NCBI RefSeq assembly: GCF_030581005.1
Contig: NZ_JAUQSX010000014.1
Span: forward strand, 105,291 to 169,290
Origin: Hymenobacter mellowenesis
Lineage (GTDB): Bacteria > Bacteroidota > Bacteroidia > Cytophagales > Hymenobacteraceae
DNA: 64,000 nucleotides
Direction of reading: 5' to 3'
Positions 42,334 through 50,455 of this stretch are shown here, in pieces. The notes beneath the pieces were generated by a model. It ran no database searches and had not been told where the DNA came from. It saw only the letters and a list, made by a program, of their open reading frames with translations. Position 1 is the first letter of the stretch, and each line of letters opens with the position of its first letter. The position numbers were made by a program, and so were the translations under genes.

Positions 42334-43329
42334 ATGAGCGATATCAAACGAGTAGCCCTGGGCAGCCAAGGCCTGGAAGTGCCGGCCGAGGGCCTGGGCT
42401 GCATGGGCATGACGGCCGGCGTGAACGGCATGAGCGTGTACGGCGAGGCCGACGAGGCCGAAAGCGTGGCTACCATCCACCGCGCCTTAGAGCTGGGCGT
42501 GAACCTGCTCGACACGGCCGACCTGTATGGCCCCATGCTGAACGAGCGGCTGGTGGGCCGAGCCATTGCGGGCCGCCGCCAGGAGGTGATTCTGGCCACG
42601 AAATTCGGTTTTGAAGTAGACGATGCCGAAACCTGGACGGGCCAGTACAATGGCCGGCCCGAGTACGTGCGCAAGTGTATCGAACGCTCATTGCGCAATC
42701 TGGGCACCGATTACGTCGACCTCTATTACCTGCACCGCATCGACCCGAAAACGCCACTGGAAGACACGGTGGGCGCCATGAGCCGGCTGGTGGAGGAAGG
42801 CAAAGTGCGCTTCCTGGGTCTAAGCGAAGTGACGGCCGAAGAGCTGCGCCGGGGGCACGCGGTGCACCCCATCACGGCCTTGCAAACCGAGTATTCGTTG
42901 TTTGACCGGGGCGTGGAGGAAAACGGCGTGTTGCAAGCCACCCGTGAGATGGGCATCGGTTTCGTGGGCTATTCGCCGCTGGGCCGGGGCTTTTTGTCGG
43001 GCGATATCAAGACGCCAGACGACTTCGAGGCCAACGACTCGCGGCGCTGGTTCCCGCGCTACCAGGGCGAGAACTTCTATAAAAACCTGGCGCTGGTGGA
43101 GAAGCTGCAGACGCTGGCACAGGCCAAAGGCGTGACGGCCGCGCAGCTGGCCCTGGCCTGGGTGCTGGCGCAGGGCGTGGTAGCTATTCCGGGCACCAAG
43201 CGCCGCAAGTACCTGGAAGCCAACGTAGCGGCGGCCAGCCTCGTGCTGACTCCGAATGAACTGGCGGAGTTGGAAGCCATTATGCCGGTTGGCAGCCAAG
43301 CAGGCGCGGCTTACCCGGACGGGTTTTAA
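42334..43329 (+). CDS. Aldo/keto reductase
   Basis: The 331-residue product starts at the ATG at 42334. Catalytic tetrad: Asp and Tyr in LLDTADLYG, Lys in LATKFGF, His in LYYLHRID. Further family motifs are VAEGLGCMGMT near the start, ALQTEYSLFDRGVE and GVVAIPGTKRRKYLEANV. The tail resembles the large plant/bacterial group of NADPH-dependent reductases (AKR13-like). Substrate unknown. It is followed by a short family A hairpin and a hydrolase gene. Confidence 0.93.
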   Translation: MSDIKRVALGSQGLEVPAEGLGCMGMTAGVNGMSVYGEADEAESVATIHRALELGVNLLDTADLYGPMLNERLVGRAIAGRRQEVILATKFGFEVDDAETWTGQYNGRPEYVRKCIERSLRNLGTDYVDLYYLHRIDPKTPLEDTVGAMSRLVEEGKVRFLGLSEVTAEELRRGHAVHPITALQTEYSLFDRGVEENGVLQATREMGIGFVGYSPLGRGFLSGDIKTPDDFEANDSRRWFPRYQGENFYKNLALVEKLQTLAQAKGVTAAQLALAWVLAQGVVAIPGTKRRKYLEANVAAASLVLTPNELAELEAIMPVGSQAGAAYPDGF

Positions 43330-43356
43330 AAGGGTTTCAGGTGCAAGGGACATAAC

Positions 43357-43404
43357 ATTCAAGCACGTCACGCTTCAACTGCGCTCAGCATGACGTGCTT
43401 GAAT
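43357..43404. repeat. Truncated inverted repeat (family A, copy 6)
   Basis: Arms 43357-43370 (ATTCAAGCACGTCA) and 43391-43404 are perfect 14-bp complements. The 20-nt loop (CGCTTCAACTGCGCTCAGCA) still shows remnants of the inner family A core, so this looks like an internally deleted copy. Confidence 0.8.
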
Positions 43405-43467
43405 TTTCCTTACACTATCACTACGCAATGGAATGGCGAACTTGCCGGCCTATTTTCCTGAAAGCGT

Positions 43468-44346
43468 ATGGACTATTTTGTTGGCTACCGCGAGCTGCAA
43501 GTGACGGACAGTGAGCGGAACCTCACGTTTCCCCTGAGAGTGCTGTACCCTACGCCCCTACCCAGCCAGGCCGAAAGCGTGGGCCTCTATACGCTGGACG
43601 TGGCGCGTAATGCGCTCATCGGCCCGGGCGTGTTTCCGCTGGTGCTCATCTCGCACGGCACGGGCAGTTCGGGGCTGGTTCACCGGAATCTGGCCCACTA
43701 CCTGGCGCGGCAAGGTTTTGTGGTGGGCCTGCCGGAGCACCCGCACAACAACCGCGACGACGACGCCTGGGCCCACACCACCCAAAACCTGATGGCCCGG
43801 CCCCGGCATCTGCAACTGGCCATTGATGCCTTGTTTGAGCATTTTCCAGCCTCGCTGAAGCCGGACACGGTGGGGCTCATTGGCCATTCGCTGGGCGGCT
43901 ACACGGCGCTGGCACTGGCGGGCGGGCAACCCACCGCCACCCCGCGCGACTCGCCCGACTGGCAGCAGCGGCCCATTCCGGTGCCGGCCGATGCGCGGGT
44001 GAAAGCCCTGGTGCTGCTGGCGCCGGCCACACCCTGGTATCTGAACGAAGGCGCGTTGCACCACGTGCGGGTGCCCATCCTGCTGATGGAGGGCGCGCAG
44101 GACGAGCACGCCACCGCCTGGCACGGCCAGATTGTGCTGAACGGTGTGCCCGACCGCCGCCAAATCATGCACCGCGTGGTGCCCAACGCCGGGCATTTTT
44201 CCTTTTTGAGCCCGTTTCCGGCGGCGCGGGTGAGCCCGGCGTTTCCGCCGTCGCAAGACCCGCCGGGGTTTGACCGGGCGCGGTTTCAGGAGGAGATGAA
44301 GGCGGAGATTCTGGCGTTTCTGACGCGGGAACTGGGGGCTGGCTGA
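43468..44346 (+). CDS. Alpha/beta-hydrolase (dienelactone hydrolase/PAF-acetylhydrolase-like)
   Basis: The 292-residue product has an oxyanion region LVLISHGTGSS, PEHPHNNRDD after strand 4, the nucleophile elbow GLIGHSLGGYTAL (Ser present), an acid in LMEGAQDEH and His in PNAGHFSFLSPF. The arrangement fits large secreted-type or cytoplasmic hydrolases related to platelet-activating-factor acetylhydrolase. No signal peptide is seen. Substrate unknown. Unlike the hydrolase at 10485 it keeps a complete triad. Confidence 0.88.
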   Translation: MDYFVGYRELQVTDSERNLTFPLRVLYPTPLPSQAESVGLYTLDVARNALIGPGVFPLVLISHGTGSSGLVHRNLAHYLARQGFVVGLPEHPHNNRDDDAWAHTTQNLMARPRHLQLAIDALFEHFPASLKPDTVGLIGHSLGGYTALALAGGQPTATPRDSPDWQQRPIPVPADARVKALVLLAPATPWYLNEGALHHVRVPILLMEGAQDEHATAWHGQIVLNGVPDRRQIMHRVVPNAGHFSFLSPFPAARVSPAFPPSQDPPGFDRARFQEEMKAEILAFLTRELGAG

Positions 44347-44355
44347 GTACCATAC

Positions 44356-44442
44356 TGTCATCCTGAGCGCAGCGAAGGACCTTATCACGCAAGAAAAAGT
44401 CGTTTCACCATGATAAGGTCCTTCGCTGCGCTCAGGATGACA
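44356..44442. repeat. Long inverted repeat, perfect 32-bp arms (family A variant)
   Basis: Arms 44356-44387 and 44411-44442 start TGTCATCCTGAGCGCAGCGA and continue AGGACCTTATCA. The core differs from other copies (TCCTGAG...GAAGGACC), but both arms share the change. It lies 31 bases before the AraC-type regulator start. Confidence 0.95.
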
Positions 44443-44473
44443 ATTAGCGAACAAAACGACACTACCACCACTC

Positions 44474-45394
44474 ATGAAACAGCCCAGCAAAGATTTCCAG
44501 GTGCTGCATACCGTCACGGACTACACGCGCTTTTGCGGGCGGCCGGCGCCGGCGCACCCGCTGCTCACCATCATCGACCTGAGCGAGACGCGCGGGCAGG
44601 CCCGGCCCACGGGCCTCACGCCGGTGGTGCCGCAGCTCTACAGCATCTGGCTGAAAAAGGGTCTGAAGGGCAATATTTACTACGGTCGGCAGTCCTACGA
44701 TTTTGGCGAGGGCGTGCTGGGCTTTCAGGCGCCGGGGCAGGTGTTTGCCATTGACGAGACGCTGGACTTGTCGGAAATCAGCGGCTGGATGCTGGTGTTC
44801 CACCCCGACCTGCTCACGAAGTACCCGCTGGCCAAGAAGATTCTGAGCTACAGCTTCTTCTCTTACGATGTGCACGAGGCGCTGCACCTTTCGGCCAAAG
44901 AAGAAGCGGTGCTCGATGGCCTGCTGCGCAACATCAAGGCCGAGTACGAGCAGCCCATCGACGCCTTCAGCCAAGATGTGCTCATTTCCCAGCTGGAGGT
45001 GCTGCTGAGCTACGCCAACCGCTTCTACCACCGCCAGTTCCTGACGCGGCGCACACCCGCGCACGACCTGCTCAGCCGCTTCGAAACCCTGCTGACCAGT
45101 TACTTCGCCCACGAAGGCGAGCAGCCGCTGCCCACCGTGCAGCACTTCGCCGATGCCTTGAGCGTGTCGCCGGCCTACCTCAGCGACCTGCTGCGCACCC
45201 TCACCGGTCAAACCACCCAGCAGCACCTGCACCATGCCCTCATCGAGCAGGCCAAGCACCTGCTGCTCAGCACTTCGCTCACCGTGAACGAGGCAGCATT
45301 TCGGCTGGGGTTCGAGTATCCGCAGTATTTTACGCGACTCTTCAAGAGCAAAACGGGGCTCACGCCGGCGGCCTTCCGGTTTTCGGCGCAATAA
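44474..45394 (+). CDS. AraC-family transcriptional regulator
   Basis: The 306-residue product has an N-terminal cupin-like ligand domain (to about residue 180) and a C-terminal pair of helix-turn-helix motifs: PTVQHFADALSVSPAYLSDLLRTLTG and TVNEAAFRLGFEYPQYFTRLFKSKTGLTPAAFR, the second being the AraC signature. Such proteins usually activate adjacent genes. The hydrolase before it and the acyltransferase after it are on the same strand, but neither is a proven target. Inducer unknown. Confidence 0.93.
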   Translation: MKQPSKDFQVLHTVTDYTRFCGRPAPAHPLLTIIDLSETRGQARPTGLTPVVPQLYSIWLKKGLKGNIYYGRQSYDFGEGVLGFQAPGQVFAIDETLDLSEISGWMLVFHPDLLTKYPLAKKILSYSFFSYDVHEALHLSAKEEAVLDGLLRNIKAEYEQPIDAFSQDVLISQLEVLLSYANRFYHRQFLTRRTPAHDLLSRFETLLTSYFAHEGEQPLPTVQHFADALSVSPAYLSDLLRTLTGQTTQQHLHHALIEQAKHLLLSTSLTVNEAAFRLGFEYPQYFTRLFKSKTGLTPAAFRFSAQ

Positions 45395-45433
45395 GCGGGC
45401 GGCCAGAGCGGGCCGGATTGCGGAGCTTACGGC

Positions 45434-45441
45434 TACCTTCG
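45434..45441 (+). promoter_or_regulatory. -7 box TACCTTCG for the acyltransferase gene
   Basis: TACCTTCGC ends 22 nt before the ATG at 45464. Confidence 0.5.
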
Positions 45442-45463
45442 CCCGCCTTACGTATTCCCGCTC

Positions 45464-46831
45464 ATGCTTTTCTATACTGTGATGAAACCGCTGGTGCAGG
45501 TGGCGCTGCGGGTGTTTTTCCGCCGCATCGAAACCCGGCACCGCGAGCGCCTGAACCAGCCCGGCCCCCTGCTCTTCGCAGGCAACCACCCCAACACCCT
45601 CATGGACCCGCTGCTGACGGCCATTCAGACGCGGCAGCCGGTGGCGTTTCTGGCCAAAAGCACGTTTTTCGTCAACCCCATCGTGCGGGCCATCATGCAG
45701 TCGGGCAACTCCATTCCCATCTACCGGCGGCACGACGCCGAAGTGGACGGCGCCCGCGCCACCCCCGAGCAGGTAGCCGCCCAAAACGAAGCCAGCTTCG
45801 GCCGCTGCTACGATTACCTGGACCAAGGCGGCACCATCATGATTTTTCCCGAAGGCACCAGCGTGAGCGAGCGCCGCCTGCGCCCCCTCAAAACCGGCGC
45901 CGCCCGCATTGCGCTGGGCGCCGAGGCCCGGCACGACTTCAAGCTGGGTTTGAAGGTGGTGCCGTTGGCCATCAACTACTTTGACCCCAGCCGCTTCCGC
46001 TCCGACGTGCTGCTGAACGTGGCCCCGCCCATTCGGGTGGCCGACTACGCCGCCGCCTACGCCCAGGACCCCGAAGCCGCCGCCGACCAGCTCACTGACG
46101 CCATTCGGGAGGCGCTGGAGCGGCGCCTGGTCATCACCCGCGACGCGGCCGAGGACGCCTTCGTGCAGCAGGTGGAGCGCACCTTCGGCAACCACCTCAA
46201 CCCCGACGACGACCCCAACACGCTCTACGACAACTTCCAGCTCAGCCAAACGCTGCTGCAGGCCCTGGCCTGGTTCGAGCAGCACGCCCCCACCCGGCTG
46301 GTGGCCATGCGCCTGCAGTTCCAGACCTACCTCGCCGACCTGCGCCGCTTCCGCATCACCGACGAAGCGCTGGAGGGCCAGCGGCGCGGCACCTTCGCGG
46401 GCCTGCTCAACCTGTTTTTTGGCGCGCCGGTGTGGCTTTACGGGGTGCTGAACAACTACCTGCCCTATATTCTGCCCTCGGTCGTAGCCAAACGGGCCAC
46501 CAAAGAGGCGGAGTTTGTGGCGCCCATTATGCTGGTGGTGGGCATGATTACGTTCCCGCTGGCCTACGCGCTGCAGGCCGCCGCCGTGCAGCACTACCTC
46601 ACGCACGACTGGCGCCTCACGGTCCTCTACGTGCTCAGCCTGCCCCTCACCGGCTTCTACGCCCTGGGCTACTGGAACAACCTGAGCGCCCGCCTCGAGC
46701 GGCTGCGGGTGCTGCGTTTCTTCCGCGCCACGCCCACTTTGGGCGAGGAACTATTGCAGCGCCGCGCGGGCCTGGTACGGCAGCTGGAAGAGGCCCGGAA
46801 GGAGTACCTGGCGGGCCGGGCAAAGGCGTAG
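45464..46831 (+). CDS. PlsC-like 1-acyl-glycerol-3-phosphate acyltransferase, extended
   Basis: The 455-residue product has an N-terminal acyltransferase domain with block I NHPNTLMD (H-x4-D), block II region SIPIYRR, block III FPEGTS (GTIMIFPEGTSVSERRL) and block IV VPLAINYF. PlsC proteins acylate lysophosphatidic acid. This protein is much longer than PlsC: after about residue 230 it has a helical region and membrane segments at about 310-395 (FAGLLNLFFGAPVWLYGVLNNYLPYIL, IMLVVGMITFPLAYAL, LTVLYVLSLPLTGFYALGY). It is therefore an extended membrane-bound variant; acceptor specificity unknown. Confidence 0.88.
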   Translation: MLFYTVMKPLVQVALRVFFRRIETRHRERLNQPGPLLFAGNHPNTLMDPLLTAIQTRQPVAFLAKSTFFVNPIVRAIMQSGNSIPIYRRHDAEVDGARATPEQVAAQNEASFGRCYDYLDQGGTIMIFPEGTSVSERRLRPLKTGAARIALGAEARHDFKLGLKVVPLAINYFDPSRFRSDVLLNVAPPIRVADYAAAYAQDPEAAADQLTDAIREALERRLVITRDAAEDAFVQQVERTFGNHLNPDDDPNTLYDNFQLSQTLLQALAWFEQHAPTRLVAMRLQFQTYLADLRRFRITDEALEGQRRGTFAGLLNLFFGAPVWLYGVLNNYLPYILPSVVAKRATKEAEFVAPIMLVVGMITFPLAYALQAAAVQHYLTHDWRLTVLYVLSLPLTGFYALGYWNNLSARLERLRVLRFFRATPTLGEELLQRRAGLVRQLEEARKEYLAGRAKA

Positions 46832-46853
46832 GTGCAATAGAAGGGTAACACTG

Positions 46854-46901
46854 AAAAAAGCACGTCATGCTTCGACTCCACTCAGCATGACGTGCTTTTT
46901 T
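46854..46901. terminator. Short family A hairpin acting as a bidirectional terminator
   Basis: AAAAAAGCACGTCATGCT at 46854-46871 pairs perfectly with AGCATGACGTGCTTTTTT at 46884-46901. A and T runs at both ends between convergent genes make it a good two-way terminator. The core (CACGTCATGC...GCATGACGTG) is shared with family A. Confidence 0.85.
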
Positions 46902-46918
46902 GCTGGCTCTCTGCCCCC

Positions 46919-48676
46919 TTATTCCAACGGCATCTGGCCGAACCACATGGTTTTGCCGCTCTTATTCTCACCGAAATACACGATGCTATTTTTGCCGCCC
47001 ATGGGCAGCTGCGGCATCGAGTTGTTGAGGAAATACTGCTCGTTGCCGAACTTGGTGAAGTTGCTGAGCTTGGCCGAAGCCAGGTCGATTTTGGCCACCG
47101 CCGGGTAGTAGAGCACCTTGGCCGTACCCGATTCCATGCCGCCCATTTCGCGCACGCCCGTGATTTCGCCTATCATCCAGTACACGCTGCGGCCGTCCTG
47201 GCCGAGATAGGTGTGCTGCTCGTTGGGGTTCTGCTCGCTGAACTTGTTGTTTTCCTGGCGGCGCACGCCGTACTGGGCGCGCAGCTGGCCCTTGTTGTCG
47301 AAGTGAAACATCATCACGTCGCGGTAGTCTTTCAGGTTTTCGCTGCTGCTCATACTGGTACCGCCTTTCCCAGCCAGGCTCATCAGCCCCCCGGCCAGCC
47401 CGCCGCCGCTGGAGGCCGTTTTTTGCGCCCCCAGTCCCAGGCCCTTGCGCTCAAATTTGAAGGCCTGGCCCTGAATGAGCAGGTCGCCGTTGGGCAGAAT
47501 CGTGCCGCCCGTCACCTTGAAGCGCTTGCCCGTGTACTCGGGCGTGCGCTTTTGCGAAGGCGGCGTTTGCAGCTTCTTCTCAAACTCCTCAATCGGCGTG
47601 CTGCTGATGAAGCGCACCGCGCCGTCCTTAATCTGGGCCAGTTGGAAGTTTTTGGCCTTGAAGGCTTCCTCTTCGGGCTCGCGGGTGCCGCCGTTGGCGA
47701 TTTGCGAGGGAATGTACTTGGCGAAGTATTCGTCGGCTTTGTCGTTGGCCGGGCCGAAGAGGGAGACGGTACCGTCGGCGCTTTGGGCCATGCCGTTCAC
47801 CAGCCACGCGCCGTTGGGCGAGGCCAGGGCCACCCGGCCGCGCTCCTTGGTATCGGCGCCCACGCGCACGAAGGCGTAGTTGGTGGGCGCGTCGGCGTTC
47901 TTCTTGCCGGCCACAGGCGAGGGCGCAAACACGAAGCCCAGGTCGTATTCGGGGTCGGCGCTGTCGTCGGCGTCCTCGTCGCGGTCGCCCTGCGGGTCCA
48001 GCTTTTTGGCTTCCACCACGCTCATGGGCTTGTCAAAATTCAGCGGCGTATCGGCCACCAAATCCAGGTCCTTGTTGAATTTGAGGACGTGGAATTCCTT
48101 GTACATCTTCATCGGGTCCATGCCCTTGCCGATTTTGTCCTTTACCGAAGTAAGGACCACCACGGTGCCCGTCTGGTCGTAGTCGGCGTGGGTGAGGTAC
48201 TGGTAGTAGGCGCCGTTGTCGCCGCGGGGCTTCACCTTTTCCAGGATTTCCACCTTCTTGTTGTAGCCGCCCCACACCCAGTCCCACTTGTAGTGCACCT
48301 GCTTGCGGCGCAGCACCAGCGTGCCCATCATATTGGGCTCTACGGTCACGCCCAGCACGTCGTACAGGTCGCCCTTGTAGCGCTTCACCTTTTCCATAGG
48401 CTCCTCGCTTTCGTCCATGCCCTTGAAGTTGAATTGCTTATCGAAGTGATAGGTTTCAAACTTCACCTTGCGGTTGGTGGCCTTGGTGCAGAAAGTCAGG
48501 TCCACCTTATTGGCCGGCTCGTCAATTTTCACGTCGTCGAGAAAGCCGCGCTTGGCCTTGCCCGACACGTCGTGGGTTTTTTCAAGGGCCAGCTTCTGGG
48601 CCAGCAACGGGGCAGGGAGCAAGGCGACGGCCACGGCAGCAGCCGGCAGCCAGCACCCAAGGGCACGGTTTTTCAT
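46919..48676 (-). CDS. Large secreted protein of unknown function
   Basis: The 585-residue product starts at the ATG at 48676 (MKNRALGCWLPAAAVAVALL), giving a signal peptide of about 26 residues; the longer frame lacks one. The mature protein is beta-rich, with motifs such as GFLDDVKIDEPANKVDLTF, KVRTVKP-like loops, LVLRRKQVHYKWDWVWGGYNKKVEIL, FKVTGGTILPNGDLLIQGQAFKFERKGLG and VLYYPAVAKIDLASAKLSN. It may form a beta-propeller-like fold. No T9SS tail and no lipobox are seen. I do not recognise the family. It is a single-gene unit bounded by repeats on both sides. Confidence 0.75.
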   Translation of the reverse strand: MKNRALGCWLPAAAVAVALLPAPLLAQKLALEKTHDVSGKAKRGFLDDVKIDEPANKVDLTFCTKATNRKVKFETYHFDKQFNFKGMDESEEPMEKVKRYKGDLYDVLGVTVEPNMMGTLVLRRKQVHYKWDWVWGGYNKKVEILEKVKPRGDNGAYYQYLTHADYDQTGTVVVLTSVKDKIGKGMDPMKMYKEFHVLKFNKDLDLVADTPLNFDKPMSVVEAKKLDPQGDRDEDADDSADPEYDLGFVFAPSPVAGKKNADAPTNYAFVRVGADTKERGRVALASPNGAWLVNGMAQSADGTVSLFGPANDKADEYFAKYIPSQIANGGTREPEEEAFKAKNFQLAQIKDGAVRFISSTPIEEFEKKLQTPPSQKRTPEYTGKRFKVTGGTILPNGDLLIQGQAFKFERKGLGLGAQKTASSGGGLAGGLMSLAGKGGTSMSSSENLKDYRDVMMFHFDNKGQLRAQYGVRRQENNKFSEQNPNEQHTYLGQDGRSVYWMIGEITGVREMGGMESGTAKVLYYPAVAKIDLASAKLSNFTKFGNEQYFLNNSMPQLPMGGKNSIVYFGENKSGKTMWFGQMPLE

Positions 48677-49017
48677 CAGAACGAACAGAAAAAGGATGGA
48701 TGGCGCGGCCAACGTTTTAGCCCTGACAAAGGAACCCGTCCCTCTTGCCCTCGTCAATCCGTGCCAGCGGGCATATTTCCGTCCGTGCTGACACGGAGAG
48801 TTGGCGTGCCAGACACTTTCTCCTACCAGAAAGCCCCGGCCCCGAGAAAGCGCACCCCCAACCCTTCTCCTCAGGAGAGGGGAGCCGGACGAGAATTTTC
48901 TGGAAATGATAAAGCCCAGGCACTACGCAAGGCCGGGGCTTTGTCAAACTGTTAAGCCAGACGCTGGAAACAAGACAGATTAGCTGCACTTCGCTTGCTT
49001 CGCCACGCTCGCAATGC
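48677..49017. repeat. Mosaic of intergenic repeat modules
   Basis: This 341-bp gap has no gene. It holds TCCGTG CTGA CACGGA (48782-48797), the module CCAGACAC...CCAGAAAGCCCCGGC from 48809, a palindrome TCTCCT C AGGAGA (48866-48878), a 12-bp inverted repeat AAAGCCCCGGCC / GGCCGGGGCTTT (48830-48841 and 48931-48942), and at 48978-49017 half an arm like family B (CTTGCTTCGCCACGCTCGCA). The module and half arm occur in the same order as at 12508-12622. Confidence 0.75.
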
Positions 49018-50331
49018 CTACCCCAACACCGCTCCTGCCAACAGCGCCACCGCAATGATGGCCACACTCGGCACCTTGTCCCAGAGCAGCAGCAGGAAGG
49101 TGGTGCCCACCAGCAGCGGGTTCAGCGGCAGCGTGTCGATGGGGCCCAGGTGGAAGGGCAGGTCCAGCAGGCGGTAGGGCAGCGGGTGGTAGAGCAGGAA
49201 CGTGGCCGCGCACACCAGCCCCGCGCTCACGGCGTTGATGCCCTCCAGCGAGGCCTTCACCACGCGGTACTGCCGCAGCCGGTCCCAGAAGCGGATGACG
49301 AAGAAGATAAGGAAGGTGCCCGGCAGGAAAATGCCCGTCACGCCCACCAGCGCGCCCAGTACTTGCATGCCCACGCCGCCCCCCGCCGGCCGCATGGCCA
49401 GCGCCCCGATGTAGGCCGCCACCGAAAAATTGGGCCCTGGCATGGCCTGCACCAGCCCCAGCCCCGACAAAAACTCCGGCCCCGTGAGGTAGTGTTTAAA
49501 CTCCACGAACTCGGCGTAGAGCAGCGGCGCCAGCACCTGCCCGCCGCCAAACACCAATGAGCCGTTGCGGAAGAAATTTTCGAACAGCCGCACCGGCAGC
49601 AGGCGCGTGTAGTGCCCCAGCACGGCCGCCCCCACCAGCGTGCCCGACCACAGGAAAAAGTTGGCCCACTCCACGCGCAACGGCTTTTTCTCCTGCTCGA
49701 TGGCATGCTTGCGGTAGCGCACCGTCGTCACGGCGCCGCCGGCCAGCAGCAGCAGCGGCAGCATCCAGGGCAGCTGGAAAAAGTAGGCCAGCATAGCCGC
49801 CGCCACCATCAGCCCCACCGAGGTTTTGGTGTGAATGACCTTCTCCGAAATCTTGTACGCCGAGAACGCCACAAACCCCACCGCCACCGGCTGCACAAAC
49901 TGCACCAGCGCTGCCACCCGGGCCGGGTCGAGGTAGCTCAGGGTAAGGGCCGCCAGCGTCATCAGCACCACGGCCGGCGCGGCCCACACCAGCAGCGTGA
50001 GGTAGGCCAGATTGGGCCCGCCCAGCCGGAACCCGATGACGGTGATGGTCTGCGTCGACGTCGGGCCCGGCAGCAGAGCACACAGCGCCTGCAGTTCCAG
50101 CAGCTCGGCGGCCGAAATGTAGCGGCGCTTCTCCACCAGCAGCCGAAAAAACATGGCCAGGTGCGCCTGCGGCCCGCCAAAGGCCGTGCAGGCGAGCACG
50201 GCCACGTCTTTCAAAAAAATAATGCCCCGCACCCGCCGCGTCCGCTGGCCCGAGCGCCGCGGGGGCGGCGTGAGCGACACGGGGGCAGCAGCGGGCGGCG
50301 GGGCAGAATTTGGTGGCGTTGGAACGGCCAT
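49018..50331 (-). CDS. chrA: Chromate transporter (CHR family, two-domain)
   Basis: The 437-residue product starts at the ATG at 50331. Two CHR domains of about 170 residues are visible, the first with FGGPQAHLAMF and LCALLPGPTSTQTITVIG, the second with FGGGQVLAPLLYAEFV and LVQAMPGPNFSVAAYIGAL (the GGP/GGG and PGP motifs of the family). About ten membrane segments are predicted. These antiporters export chromate, or in some members sulfate or other anions. An N-terminal Pro-rich cytoplasmic extension of about 45 residues is unusual. The start lies five bases from an inverted repeat. Confidence 0.9.
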   Translation of the reverse strand: MAVPTPPNSAPPPAAAPVSLTPPPRRSGQRTRRVRGIIFLKDVAVLACTAFGGPQAHLAMFFRLLVEKRRYISAAELLELQALCALLPGPTSTQTITVIGFRLGGPNLAYLTLLVWAAPAVVLMTLAALTLSYLDPARVAALVQFVQPVAVGFVAFSAYKISEKVIHTKTSVGLMVAAAMLAYFFQLPWMLPLLLLAGGAVTTVRYRKHAIEQEKKPLRVEWANFFLWSGTLVGAAVLGHYTRLLPVRLFENFFRNGSLVFGGGQVLAPLLYAEFVEFKHYLTGPEFLSGLGLVQAMPGPNFSVAAYIGALAMRPAGGGVGMQVLGALVGVTGIFLPGTFLIFFVIRFWDRLRQYRVVKASLEGINAVSAGLVCAATFLLYHPLPYRLLDLPFHLGPIDTLPLNPLLVGTTFLLLLWDKVPSVAIIAVALLAGAVLG

Positions 50332-50336
50332 AAAAA

Positions 50337-50432
50337 GAACGTCATGCAGAGCGCAGCGAAGCATCTTTACCGCGCAATGCAATTAATTACTATTGCAGTA
50401 GAGATGCTTCGACTTCGCTCAGCATGACGTTC
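50337..50432. repeat. Inverted repeat with two different arm types (family A, copy 9)
   Basis: The left arm (50337-50373) carries the core CAGAGCGCAGCGAAGC seen in copy 1, while the right arm (50395-50432) is the complement of TGAGCGAAGTCGAAGC as in the left arm of copy 5. The outer 12 bp match. Confidence 0.85.
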
Positions 50433-50455
50433 CAAATTAATGGTCTGGTAATGCC

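Noticed and set aside
44462..46606. 714-codon minus-strand frame opposite the AraC and PlsC-like genes
   Set aside because: It spans two well-supported genes and their spacer, with no recognisable motif.
46892..48955. 687-codon plus-strand frame opposite the large secreted protein
   Set aside because: The minus-strand frame has a signal peptide and normal protein composition; the plus frame is His/Val/Leu-rich noise.
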